From contig JABVXU010000515.1 in assembly GCA_013365365.1 (NCBI GenBank), forward strand, positions 1 to 38,256: a stretch of 38,256 bases of DNA, written 5' to 3'. Position 1 is the stretch's first letter; every line of letters begins with the position of its first letter. Origin of the DNA: Cruorifilaria tuberocauda. Lineage: Eukaryota; Nematoda; Chromadorea; Rhabditida; Onchocercidae. The translations under genes and the position numbers were made by a program. Positions 1 to 11,900 of this stretch are shown piece after piece. The notes beneath the pieces are model-generated. The model saw only the letters and a list, made by a program, of their open reading frames with translations, was not told the origin of the DNA and ran no database searches.

Positions 1-3000
1 TTCTCCTCGATCCCCGCATACAATCTCGTGCCTAGATTTGTTAAGTATTATTTTACACTAATTTGTACCTAATTGTAGGGTCTAACTAAACTTTATAGGT
101 GGTAAAATTGACATAATGGTATAGTGATGTCGGAATTTATTCTTTTAAATTAGTTTTGATTTAGCGTATAACTCCATATGATTGATGTATGGGATGTACG
201 TTTGATTGTGTCTACGTATGTGTGTGTGTGTCCGTCTGTATATAATATACGTACATATATATTTATATATGTCTCAGTGATATTTGACAAATGAAAATTT
301 ATTTTCCCCACAATCACTTCCATTTGTCAACTTTTCCACCGGTAAATTAATTTAAAATGATCGTTGACCTCCTTTGTAATCAACAGTTTAATTTGCCCAC
401 CAATTACATACTTCATCAACAATTACTACCTTATCAATCTTATTAAAAATATATCCATATCATATACTCTTCTTTATTAGCATAATAAAACAATATTGAT
501 AATAACAGAAATAATAATAATAATAATGGTAGCAAATTTCCATGGTTTCATTTTAAATTTCTAAGATCATTGAGAAATTCTATCCCAAAATTTCCGAATA
601 GTTCTGAGATCGAGAATACCCGATATTACTATTCGTAGTACTTCTTGAGGATATTGTTGGAAAAGCAATCTTTCATGTATTTATATTTATCTTTCACTTC
701 TAGTTAGCAAATATTCCTTTAGATCTGTACCTTATTATATCCGTGTAGCGTTTCACGTCAAATATATTTCTGTTTCGAATTTGCTATGCTTGCTTATCTT
801 ATTTTGAATCTGCATTATTTATCGAACCTCTTATGATACCACTTATTTTTATCTTATCTCATTTACGTCTTTTCATCTTCATTTTATCTTTTATCCTTAT
901 TAACCCAAACGTATATTTTCACTTTTGAACTACTCATTCACGTACGTTTATCTTCACTTTCCTCTCACTGATTTAATCCTTTATTAACAAATAAATGATC
1001 TGATTTCCATTATCATTTGTATTTTTCCATTAGCTTACAGAAAAGTGTTAAATTTAAATAATATCTGGAATAACATATGCTGTGAAATTAGCTTATTTCT
1101 TTGGTTATCTGTTTTTTAAAAACCAGTTTGGAATAGAAGAAAAAAAAATGAAAATTTCATTAAATTTTTGTAAGCTGAACGGTTCTTCCTGGTACGATAT
1201 TTCCAGATGTTTCCTCTTCCAATTTTTTTTTTGATTTTTTTATTTCATTTTCTCTTTTGTTAAAGTTTAGTTTCCATCGTTTATATGCCTTCCTTTTCCC
1301 CTTCTCTTTCTCTCTCTTTATTTCTCTCTCTCTCTCTCTCTCTCCCTTCCCTTTCCTCTTTCAAAGTTATTTTACTCATACAAATTTGTTGTCCTCGAAA
1401 AAAGAAAAATGACATTGATTAGCAAGTTTCTTAATTGATTGATTAGTATGCATGAAAAGTGACGAAATTATTCTGAGCAACACGTACTCTTTACTTTCTC
1501 TTACTTAGTGGTAGAAGTAAACAGGAAGGGAAGAAAGCTGCTAGCTTCATTTTTCTATTACAACGAAGAAAGCTTAAAAAGGATGGGAAGTCGAAATTTG
1601 AGAAGTGTAAATTTCGCCTATCAATTTCAAATTGTTTCCGCTAAACATTCCTCACTCACTCACTCATTCACTCACTCTCTCTCCCTCTCCCTCTCCCTCA
1701 TCCTCCACCTGTCTTTAATTTTCCTTCTTCTTTTACCTGGCATTCCTTTGTCATTTCAAATTTAATTTAACTACCGTTATCAATTTAATTACTATTGTTA
1801 CTGTTTGAATTATTACTGTGACATAATAATTTAATTAGTATTGTTATACTGGGTAGTATCGATTGATTTAAAAAAATGAAAACAAAAACATCAACCATTT
1901 TGATATCAATCAATATTGCATAGTGTTTTTTTTTCCAGTTTTATCATGAAATATTTTATAATCATTTGATAAATCAAACATATATATACATATATATAAT
2001 ATTCCGTATGATAATCAATCGTGAAATCATACGGATTAGTTACTCCTGATACCTAACCGGTGAGGTAATCGATAACCGGTATCTATTATCTATCTTTGTA
2101 TCGTTGAGTCATCATCAAATTGAGCAATATTTTAATTTTTTTTTTTTTTGAAAAAGGACAACAAATGAATGAATGAATGGATTTGAGAATGACTGAAATT
2201 CTATATCCGGAAATGAAAGTGTAACTTTCCGCTTTTTTTTTTTTACAAACTTTCATTATGATTGGCTTTTTACAGCCCCGTGTAATCCATTAATTGTACC
2301 ACCGCTCTCTTTCCGATATTTCTTCTCTTTCTCCTTTCTTGTCCTCTTATTAACTTCTTTCCAATGCTGAAATTGTTTCAATGATTTTTATAATATCAAA
2401 TGGAACAGTTAATTTTTATAACAAATTTATTGTAATCAAAGTAAATATCAAAAAATCAATTGAATTAAGATTTGTTATCACTAAATCTTGTTAGTTTTAA
2501 ATTTCATTTTATCTATTTCATTGTTGTTTTATTTTGAGATTTTATATAAATTTTAATTGTTGAAAATGAATTATCATCAATGCAATAGTTAGAAAAAAAA
2601 AAGAAAAGGAAATCTCATTCATCCATCTAGTAATATTAAAATTGTTTATTGTTTATTGTTGTTGTTGTTGTAGTTATTACTGTTATTATTATTGTTATTA
2701 TGATTATTACTATTGTAATTGTCATATTGTCCTCATTTTCTCGAATAATATTAGAAATTTATTGAACTTCCAAAAAAAGAAAAAGAGAGAAATTGAGGAA
2801 AAGATATGTTTTTCCACCTCTTCCTCCCCCCTCTCTTCTCTTATCAGGTGATGGCATCGGTTTGCATTTTGAAACGAGAAGCTCTTATTTTTTTGCCCTT
2901 TATGATATATTTGTTACGAGATATATTTATAATATAAACAAACTTAGTTTACATAATTATTTTGTTCTTTTTTTTTTCTTGATAATATTAATAGAATGAA

Positions 3001-3417
3001 TTATCAATCAGTTGTAATTCAATCAATTTACATTCTTTTATTGTACGCCAATAATCAATTGACCAATTTTAAATATAATTCGATGGGAAGATATTGTTTT
3101 TTTTTTTACCCTTCCAAAATTTTGCTCCCGTTTTCTTTCCTGTTGTGAATTTTATTGTGAATCGCGGGAAGATGGAAAGTGGGATGATGATATTATATAT
3201 GTATGATGGGATAAGATAAGGGATTGAAAAGAGGATTGTAAATTTTTGAAATTTTTAACTTTAATAATTATTATATTATTTTCAATAAATTTCTAATCAT
3301 ACTAATTAATTAGTGTAGTGAATGATTAAATTGATTAGAATGATTTCATATATTGTAAGCTTAAGCTTTCTTATTATTACTTCTTTTATATGAATGCTAA
3401 TTTGAAAAGTTAATTTA

Positions 3418-3690
3418 AATTTTTGATTTATTGCAATTCTGGTTTTTTCTTTTTTTCATTCTAGATAATAAAAGTGTATATATTCCATTGTTCGTATTGC
3501 TATTTATGCAATTAGTTTTACTGCTTCTTATAGCTTCCTTTGTTTCATCAAACAATAGCACATTCTTTTTGTCTTCATCTTTCTGAATGTTATCCAATTT
3601 TGTTACGTTATCTTTCACGGATCGTTCGTACGATCGTGTTGTGTTTTGTTGTGCTTGAAAATTTGAAATATGATACGTAGCGTTTTCTTC
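3418..3690 (-). other. possible orphan coding exon (weak)
   Basis: On the minus strand about 90 codons stay open from roughly 3690 down to a stop near 3418. The translation is unusually protein-like for this region: hydrophilic and Lys/Asp/Glu-rich, with stretches such as KLDNIQKDEDKKN and LFDETKEAIRSSK, rather than a repeat translation. There is no ATG at the 5' end, no strong acceptor and no neighbouring exon that I can join. In DNA this AT-rich one or two open frames of this length are expected by chance across the window, so this is only a candidate. Confidence 0.15.
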
Positions 3691-3835
3691 CGTTTACTCA
3701 TCCGGAAATACGGTGATATAAGGATACGGTGGTGAGAAGAGATATGATTTATACAGTTTTGTTGTGATGCTTTATATTATTACACTGCAAAAATTAGCAA
3801 TCATTTTTATCCTATCTGTTAAATTACATTCCTCC

Positions 3836-3866
<31 letters not shown>

Positions 3867-5727
3867 GATATGCTGGATTTCAGGTTATATGATATCATTA
3901 TCATAAATCAACTTTACTTGATAATTAATTTTTCATGATCATTTTATCTCTTATTAAATTTCATTAGTTTCTCTTATCATCAAAATGATGTTTAATTTTC
4001 TTTCATTCTTATCACTAAATAATTTATCAATGTTATTGATCAAATAGCAAACTATTTATTTGACAATTTCATTTAATCCATTGTAATAAACTGTTTTAAT
4101 GAAAATTGCATTTAATTAATAGAGAATGAAGATATTTCTGTTATTCTATTTTAATGATTATCAGTCGACATTTATCATTCAAACATATAGCACATAGCGT
4201 ATTTGTCCATCTGTCGTAAATAGTCGTATCTAATTGAGACGAAGAAATGTTTATGTATTCTTCCGTTTTCTCTCTATTGATTACATGATCAGTAAAACTG
4301 TTAAGAATGAGAATTACTGTTCGATCGATTAAATTTTATCTCTGTTATTCGTAAATAAGGAATGATTGATTGTTGATTGATTGATTAATTGTTTGTTTAT
4401 TTTAAATGTTTTATCATTTTTGTATGTAATTTAAAAAATTCACATTGTAATAAGTAATATATATTTTTCTCTATTAGTAATTCACATTAATGACCTTTTA
4501 TCATATTTATTTTTATATCTATTATATTTATCATATTTAGCATCCATTATCATTTATCATATTTATCATAATTAATTTTTTAATTAAAATTAATATATCA
4601 CTGAATATCATTTGACAGTTTCTCTTCTATTAACAATTTGATAAAAGTAATATTTGGAGAGTTACTGTTAGATATTTGACAGTATTTATGTGCTTGTAAT
4701 GATTTTTGTTGAGTACGTGTGAATGGAGTAATAACTTATGGTAGGTATAAGTGAGAGAGAAAGTAAATGTGAATTACGTGCAAACACGTATGCATGCATG
4801 CAATTCATAGATTAAGTAATGGGATAATAGTGGGCTGGTCGGTAATATCATATCATTTTTAGTGATTAATGAAGTTTTGTTATTATTATTGTTGTTATTG
4901 TTGTTGTTACCTTTTGACCCCATCATTCTTATCAATTCATCTCTACACTTTTTTTTTGTTATCATCTCTTCTAACTTTAATCTATTTGTGGAAGAAATAT
5001 TTGTTTTTTTTTTTAAAATTAAATTAAATTTTATCATTTTAATTAATGTTTGATCAGTGTTTTTTTTTTCTTTCTTTATTTCTTTCACTCTTTCTTATTT
5101 CATTCTAATGTATTCTATTTTCTTTTTCTTCTCATTCTATTCCGTACCGTTCCATTCTATTTAATTCTTTCGTACTTTTTATTTTCTTCTATATCAGAAC
5201 GAAAAATGCTTTAATGGAAAGCTATTGCTGCTTTCACTTTCCTTCTCCTCCTCTTTCATCTGTTCCTCCTCCTCCCTCCTTATCCTTCTCTTCCTTCTTC
5301 TCCTTCCTCGTCCAGCATCTCCATTTTTCCACTGCTGCATCATCTCGTGTTCGTCGTCGCTTTTCATTTCATTTCATTTCACTTTCAATGAATAAATTCC
5401 AACAAAGTTCTAATCTTTACCTATCTTATCATTCCATCCTATCAACTAAGATTACTTTGGGAAAAAAAACCAAAATTTGGTGATAAGTTTATTTCGTTGT
5501 GATATACTTTATGTATAAGTAATTCACGGAAGTATATACTTACCTGTAAACAGTGAAAAAAGGAGAGGAATAGAGGGAGTTTTTGATTGTAAATTATCTC
5601 AAAGTGATAGCGAAAGATAAGAATGATTCGTGTGACTGTTATCGATCGACCTGTCTCTTCCCACGCAAGTGGATCGATCGATACTTTTTTCTTCTTCACT
5701 TTCCCACCCATGTTGCTTTTCCTTCTT

Positions 5728-5745
5728 CCCATCCCATCCCATCCC
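5728..5745 (-). other. G-quadruplex / i-motif capable run
   Basis: The plus strand carries four CCC runs separated by AT dinucleotides. The minus strand therefore reads GGG-AT four times, which satisfies the usual G3+N1-7 four-run quadruplex rule with two-base loops. It lies about 240 bp upstream of the LIM gene start codon, inside a pyrimidine tract of about 100 bp. Formation in vivo is not shown by sequence alone. Confidence 0.45.
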
Positions 5746-5935
5746 ACTCTCCTCCCCCTCCTCCCCTCCTCTTCCCCTCCTCCTCTCCTCTTCCCATACC
5801 ATCCCTTCCCATCCGATTTTGTCACTTGTCATTTTAGTACAGTAGTGCTCTTCCTGTCCGGTCGCTTCCTCCTTCTAGGTTGCATTAGCTCCCTCAGCTT
5901 ATCATTTTTTACTTTATCATTAAAATTGATTAACT

Positions 5936-5941
5936 TTCTAG
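5936..5941 (+). promoter_or_regulatory. candidate trans-splice acceptor of LIM gene
   Basis: TTCTAG preceded by an AT/T-rich stretch (TTAACTTTCTAG) has the form of a nematode 3' splice site. No 5' exon needs to be joined here, because the next ATG (5984) opens the protein directly. It therefore fits a spliced-leader addition site leaving a 42-base 5' UTR. It could instead be a cis acceptor of a non-coding first exon. Confidence 0.4.
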
Positions 5942-5983
5942 TGTGTATATACAAGCACTGTACTCTCGATTAAAGTATTGAAA

Positions 5984-7588
5984 ATGCCGAATTGTCCGGG
6001 CTGCAACAAACCTGTATACTTCGGTGAGATATTAACACTTTTCTGTTTACTCTTGTAAATTTATTAAATGATAATTAGTGAATCAGGTTATTATTTATGA
6101 GTGTAAGTTTTGTTATTAGAATCGTGCGGAATTCTTTCCTTTTCTTACATTCTAATCTTTTTTATTGCGAGAAAAAAATATCAGATTTAAATTTTCAATG
6201 GTGAGATATATTGGAAATTTTAGTAGCTTTGAGTTATGTCAGGTATTAAGTGATGTAGATGTTATAGGATTTGATTAATGATAAATAATTGTTTCAAGTT
6301 TTGTGTATTTGAAACAAAAAAAAAAAATGAATCGTTTTAGCTGAACGTGTCACATCGATTGGAAAGGATTGGCACCGTCCATGCTTGCGCTGCGAGAATG
6401 AAAATTGCCGCAAGACACTGACAGCTGGTAATCATTCCGAGGTATATCTAATTAATTTTTTCATTCCTTCAATTTAAATTTGCTAATATTGCATGGTTTG
6501 AGAGAACTTTTGAAATGTTTTATTCTTGTTTCATGTTTATTTACTTTTCCTGATGATGCGTTAATCAGCTAGTGCTCTCGTAACTGATTTTAGAAATTCT
6601 AGCCCTGGGTTACGCTGTTTATCAGATCTTTGTTACACTTTCTTTATTTCGTTATTTCTTGTTGACGATTCATCCGTAAATGCCATTTTCCGATACTAAC
6701 TTCTAAAAAAAAGTGTATCATAGCATTAGATAGGGAAAGAATTACTCGTAATTTGATTTAACTCGAAACAATTCCAATTATCACTAATTGTGTGGTTCTT
6801 GTGATAAACAACCCAATCCGTGTGGATTCATTGATGTCGAAGAATCCCTTGTAGGTTTATGAGTAGATTTTATTGCTGTATTTTAAGGTTCGGAATAGGT
6901 TAAGTGCAATGATTTGAAAAGCAACAATAGGTCGTCGTTCTCTCTAGTTTTTATTGCCACTATTGCATGAAATTTCTGACATTCTATAGGGTTATGATCA
7001 GTGGTACTGCTTGTTCGATTTTCCTTTGTGCTGCAGTTCAAAACTTGTTAATTGAGAAGAGAACATAAAGTTGCTTTTAATTAAGAAGAGATAGTTGGAT
7101 TGAAACTGCATCTGTACTCACTAGAGTTGTTAATGGAAACAAAATTGAGGACATGTTAGGCAGTTATTACAATAACTAATAATTTGAGCAAGAAGAAAAG
7201 CATGAATTTAAATTTAAAAATAAGGTTAGGAAAGAGATGAAATTTATATTAAGAACAGTAAATATATAATGATTGATTTAGTGACGAAGGGTGAAATAAA
7301 CAAAATAAAGTAACTTATTAAAAGGTTTTAAAAATGCATTCAGAGGTTGTTGCTGGATAATTGGAAGGTTTCCGTGCTTGAAATAATTTGATTTTCTTGT
7401 TAAATTTAACTTAACATTGTATTATTTGTGTATATGTTGTTAAAATGTTCATTGCTTATATTTTTCAGCGTCAGGGCAAACCATATTGCAACCACTGCTA
7501 TAGTGCACTTTTTGGACCGAAAGGTTATGGTCATGGTGGTTCGGAATCTCACACTTTCCATAATGGTCTTACCGGAAAGGCAAATTGA
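5984..7588 (+). CDS. valv-1: CRIP1-like single LIM-domain protein (3 exons)
   Basis: The exons are 5984-6023, 6341-6441 and 7469-7588. Splice phases agree, and the product is 86 residues ending in TGA. It starts [13 protein letters not shown] and continues through [15 protein letters not shown] to [19 protein letters not shown] and ESHTF, which is cysteine-rich intestinal protein (CRIP1) nearly end to end. Zinc ligands visible are C4, C7, H25, C28 for the first site and C31, C36, C54, C57 for the second. CRIP proteins are small LIM adaptors without catalytic activity. The C. elegans member I recall is valv-1, and the symbol rests on that assumed orthology. Human CRIP1 has 77 residues; the extra length here is a two-residue insertion in the second zinc site and a short C-terminal extension. 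The ATG is the first after a trans-splice-like acceptor. The 1027-bp second intron holds no recognisable gene. Confidence 0.93.
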
Positions 7589-7810
7589 TTTGAAAAAGAA
7601 GTTTTTCAGGAAAATTCCAAATGATATCTGTCATCATCAATATTTAATTTTGATGATTGATGTACGGTGTTGCTATTAAATCTGTAAAGGAGTAATTTTC
7701 ATGCTAAAGATTCACAAAAAATTACACTGATTTGACTTCTTTTTTTTCTCTTCTATGTAATACCTTAACTTTTGATCGGTGCTGGATAAGTTCATGAAAA
7801 ATTTAATAAA
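7589..7810 (+). terminator. 3' UTR and AATAAA signal of LIM gene
   Basis: The stop codon at 7586-7588 is followed by AT-rich sequence with AATAAA at 7805-7810, the first canonical polyadenylation hexamer downstream. Cleavage is expected 10-25 bases later. The 222-base 3' UTR length is inferred from this hexamer alone. Confidence 0.5.
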
Positions 7811-8926
7811 ACGGCCTTCTCGGGTTCTTTTTTTTGTTTACCTAATTCCATTTATTCTCATGCACTTTTGAAGCAACAGTTCTGCTTTTTAATAAGTATA
7901 ATTTTCAAATAGTTGACTTTGGCCAATGAAAATAATCTTTCCGGTGTTATTGCTAAGATGCGTTGTTCTTTCCATTCCGCGATGGCTTTAGTCATTATTA
8001 TCTGAAATAAAATCCTACCAGTTATGAAGTGTTTGAACAGCATTTCAAAAAAAAAAAGGACAAGTGAAGAAAAGGAAAATATCCACTATAATCGGTTGAA
8101 AATGTCATAAAGCATCCGAAAGATTGGTTAAAAGTGAATTGAATTTAAAGTGGGTTGAGTGAGTTGTACAATTTGGATTTCTTTAAAAGTTGAAGAAGTT
8201 TGAGCTGTTTGATCGGATCGGGTCGAGAATACTAGATCGATCTAGGTTGTAATGATGTTATCAGATCGCTAATTGTTTTTGTTTTTTAATACGGAGAAAG
8301 TTTCTGCTCTTTCATCAATTCAACTCGCAATATGTAATTCTTGCACTTGGACGGATAGCAGTTGATGCGTTTATCGAATTTTTTCTATTACGGTATCTGC
8401 TGCCTCTGTTCACAACTGATAGAGGTCAGATGAGAGATGACGAAAGATAAAAAGATTTCATTAGAATACACGTATTTTTCAGCTAATTATATACAGTTAG
8501 AAGAAAAAGAAATGGGATTTGTAAGGAATAAATGAGGAGGTGGAGTGATTCAGTTACGTGCAGATTGCAACAATCTTCGACAGTAAAAGAACATTCTAGA
8601 AGCTTTACGGTTTAGCTGCCAAGAGGCAGAAGGGGGGGGGTTGAAGGAGAGGAGAGGGGGAACAGAAGGACGTAGCGTATAAGTAGTGTGGAGGAAGATG
8701 GCTGTCATTGTTACGGAAGCAGTGGGTGGTGAGCGGTCTGGTCTTCCAGGTTGGAGAGCGGTAGTGAGATCGGTGAGTGCGCATCGTGTTGCTCCCTCGT
8801 TCCCACACCGTTAGTGTTCTTCCAAATTTATCCCAATTAATTTTGTAGAATCTTTCTTCAACGCCTACTGTTTTCTTCACGTATACGCCTATCTATCAAT
8901 TACCCATCTATCAAATAACTATAAGA
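7811..8926. other. intergenic region upstream of CPEB-family gene
   Basis: No gene is supported. The first part is ordinary AT-rich sequence. Near 8207-8250 GATC/ATCGAT motifs cluster, including the 14-bp perfect palindrome CTAGATCGATCTAG at 8232-8245. At about 8620-8800 the composition changes to GC-rich and purine-rich, with a run of nine G at 8632-8640. This is unlike the surroundings and is the best candidate for the promoter or a non-coding 5' exon. A CTTCCAG acceptor-like site sits at 8743-8749. A minus-strand open frame at 8605-8880 is treated as a by-product of this GC-rich stretch. Confidence 0.5.
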
Positions 8927-11900
8927 ATGTCTCACGGAGATCAAGGTATTGTTTTTTTCTTCTGCACTCATCATCCAATTGGTTGTTTTAGTATTAATGA
9001 ACAATTTGAGGAAGTTTTGGAGAAAAGGGGAAGTTACTATTCCAGCAGGATTATACATTAAAAAGTGATAAAACTCCTCGTACGCAGATTTGATGAACAT
9101 TGTTGATTGAAATTATGCAGATACGACCGTTCCGGTGACACCGGAATAAATATAATAAAAAATAAAAACAAATAGTAACTGCTTCAGCAACTGCAATTTA
9201 TCCTTTTTTTTTTCTCTGGAAATAAACTTTACAAGAAACTATATGTGAATCCTCAGAACAAAGACATAAGATTTCTTTTCAGAAAGTTTTAACTTTCAGA
9301 AATTATTTATGAGATAGTCATATTGCAGAGTTCTTAGACTTTTAAGTACGATTGAGATATGGATGCATATTGCACCGGATTTTGGTCTTCGGTTGCCCAA
9401 CTTTCCTAGTTATGCTGATTTAAGACCAGCTATCTTTTAGTACACATACTCATCTTAAACAAGGATAAGACAGAGAAGTATAAGATAATATCGAACTTTT
9501 AACATTTTAGATAATATAGATAACAGAGACTGACGCAAATCTTCATGTGAACATGATAATATGAAGGAATATATTTCTGTTTCCAGTTTTAATACTTCAT
9601 GAGGTATTTACTAATTTAGAAATACCTTTAGAAGTCAACAATCAAAATAACGAGCCGGGCGAACGACTGACACGAGTACGTGGCGATATTGTGCCCCAGT
9701 ATTCCAGAAAAGTGTTCATCGGTGGCCTTCCTTACAACATTAAAGCAGGCAAACTGCTTGATAATTTTACCCATTTTTTTTTTACCATTTCATGCTTTTT
9801 ACTGCCATATAAAGCAACCGATTCCTTTGCTTGTTTGATTTCAAATTTTAATGGATAGTTACTGTTTTACTAGGAGTACTCTCCACATTTTTCAACCAAT
9901 ATGGCCCGAACATTGTCGACTGGCCACATCGCGAGTGCTGCAACGTTCCATCTCCACCAAGCGGTTCATTTTAAAATGCAGTTTTATTCATTATATCGTT
10001 TTTGTAAAATTATGACAGTTGTCTTGAGAAGTAATAGAATAACAGGTATGAACATTAGCTAATGGAAATTTTCGAAACAAATATTTCAGGTTATGCTTTC
10101 ATCATATTCGATCACGAGTATTCAGTACGTCGTCTTATCAGTGCAAGCGATTACGATAAAGGCAAACTGCTTATCAATATAACAGATGGCGGAAATTCAG
10201 TGTGTCAGGTATTTCTGCCATTTTAACTGCTTTAACTCTAACTCACTCAATATTAAACCTTTCTGTGCCTCAATCAATCTTCGTTAGTAGATCCTTTTTG
10301 TAGCATCCCGATAACATCCGTTTTTTCATTATGAAAAATCGAAGATACTGTATATTGTCGCAATTTTTAACTTTCAAAAATTTCATCTAAACATTACTAA
10401 GCTCAAAATATTTGTTAGCAGATTACGATCAACATAGCGAAACTTGTTTTCTCGCACATACAACTAAACTGCTTCCGCTAGACTGCAGCGATAAAATTGT
10501 TCAGCAAATGATTTCAGCTGTAAATAACCTTTCCCTATCATTGTGGTTTGTTGCTGAAGAGAATGAGATACGGTAGGTAACGCCTGCTGTGAATATTAGC
10601 TCTGTTTGATGTTGTCCGAGTTTCAAGAGAACTTGATGGAGAGCAGAATTGTCGCTTGCAGATTGAAAATATAGAAACATGCAAATTACTGTGCCTACAA
10701 CTTAATAACACTATTAGAAATGAGCAGATAGTTATATGATGGAAAATTAGAACACAACTCTTAATATCTTAATAAGACTTTCTCCTGGTGAGTGATTTGG
10801 GTTATGACTTCTTTCAAACTTCTACAAACATTCTTCTCCATAGCTTTTTCTATTTCTCTTTGCTAATGCAAAGCATTCGAGTGATGGTAAGCGGTAACCA
10901 ACCAAGGATGGGTGTTCATACTCCGGTTACGGTCATATATCAAAAAGAATATCTGTACTGTATCACAACGGTAGAGGTTAAATGAAGAATGTTTATCAAT
11001 TTAAGCACTTTAAAACGAATAACGTATGAGATGTTAAGAAAGCAAATTTGAAATAGTGGTGGTACTTGGCCTATCGAACTGGATGACTTCTGCTTCTTCT
11101 CTTCTATTGCTAAAATTGAATTCACAAAGGCTGTACTATGAACTTTCGAATTTTTTTAGCTGGCTGGTTATCATCATTTTGTTCAACCTTAAAAGATACG
11201 TAAAATTTTGGTACTACGCAATTTTATAGAAATAATGAGTTTTAAGTTCTGCGTAGTCAATTACATAACACACTAGTTGCTGTCTTCTACTTCGGAATGT
11301 CGTTCATTGACTGGACTAATCCAAATTGAAATCTAAGACATGGTACTTACATTATGAAACTCGTATTTGTACTGATTTCAGTAAGAACTTTAGATATGTT
11401 TAGGAATTTTTGTTTAAAACCGTTTTTCACATCATTGACAGAAATGATGCAAAGTTACGGCCTCTTCAGTAAAGACTTCTCTTGAATTTTCATAGTGACC
11501 TGGAATATTGTCATAAAGTTAGTATTTGGTTCAAAAATATAAGATTTCACTCACTGTCAATGCGGAGAAGTACGGAAAAGTATGAATTGTTTTGAAATGA
11601 AATAATGAATACATTTCACAATGGATACTTTCGGAGGTTAGGTTACATAGCTGAAGAATTGATTAAAAGACAAATTGAAGATATCCACACACGGATTTTT
11701 TTATAATAATATAATAAATATATAATGATAGGTACAAGTGAAACCTTGGAAATTGAGCCTATGCACATGCACCTTGCTATCCACACCAGGAGTTATTGAT
11801 CGATACGTTATTTTCGTCAGTGGTATCCCACGCACACTGACTTCATGTTAGTATCTTTTCATCTTTTGTTCAAAGGATGTTATAGGGTGCTAAAATTAAA

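Larger units (their letters stand above)
1..5941. other. AT-rich intergenic region with microsatellites
   Basis: I found no convincing gene here. Visible structure: a TG run near 219-230, an AAT run near 510-528, a CT run near 1322-1345, a CACT/CCCTCT pyrimidine microsatellite near 1650-1710, TTG/TTA runs near 2655-2710, thirteen TA units at 3841-3866, loosely repeated TTTATCATATTTA units near 4497-4570, and pyrimidine-rich tracts at 5214-5350 and 5690-5820. The open frames here are mostly translations of these repeats, for example poly-Leu, poly-Asn, or Pro/Ser-rich. A possible minus-strand exon at 3418-3690 is listed separately. The last few hundred bases probably hold the promoter of the LIM gene that starts at 5984. 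Confidence 0.6.

Noticed and set aside
4774..5088. Overlapping open frames with poly-Asn (minus) and poly-Leu (plus)
   Set aside because: Both arise from the same TTG/TTA microsatellite.
5214..5483. Open frame rich in Pro, Ser and Phe
   Set aside because: It is a translation of a pyrimidine-rich low-complexity tract, with no homology signal and no splice support.
8605..8880. Minus-strand open frame of about 90 codons in the GC-rich stretch before the CPEB-family gene
   Set aside because: High local GC content removes stop codons. There is no recognisable domain, and it opposes the likely promoter.
10788..10985. Open frame inside the fourth intron of the CPEB-family gene
   Set aside because: It does not match any part of CPEB and has no fitting splice sites. 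The flanking exons already join in phase.
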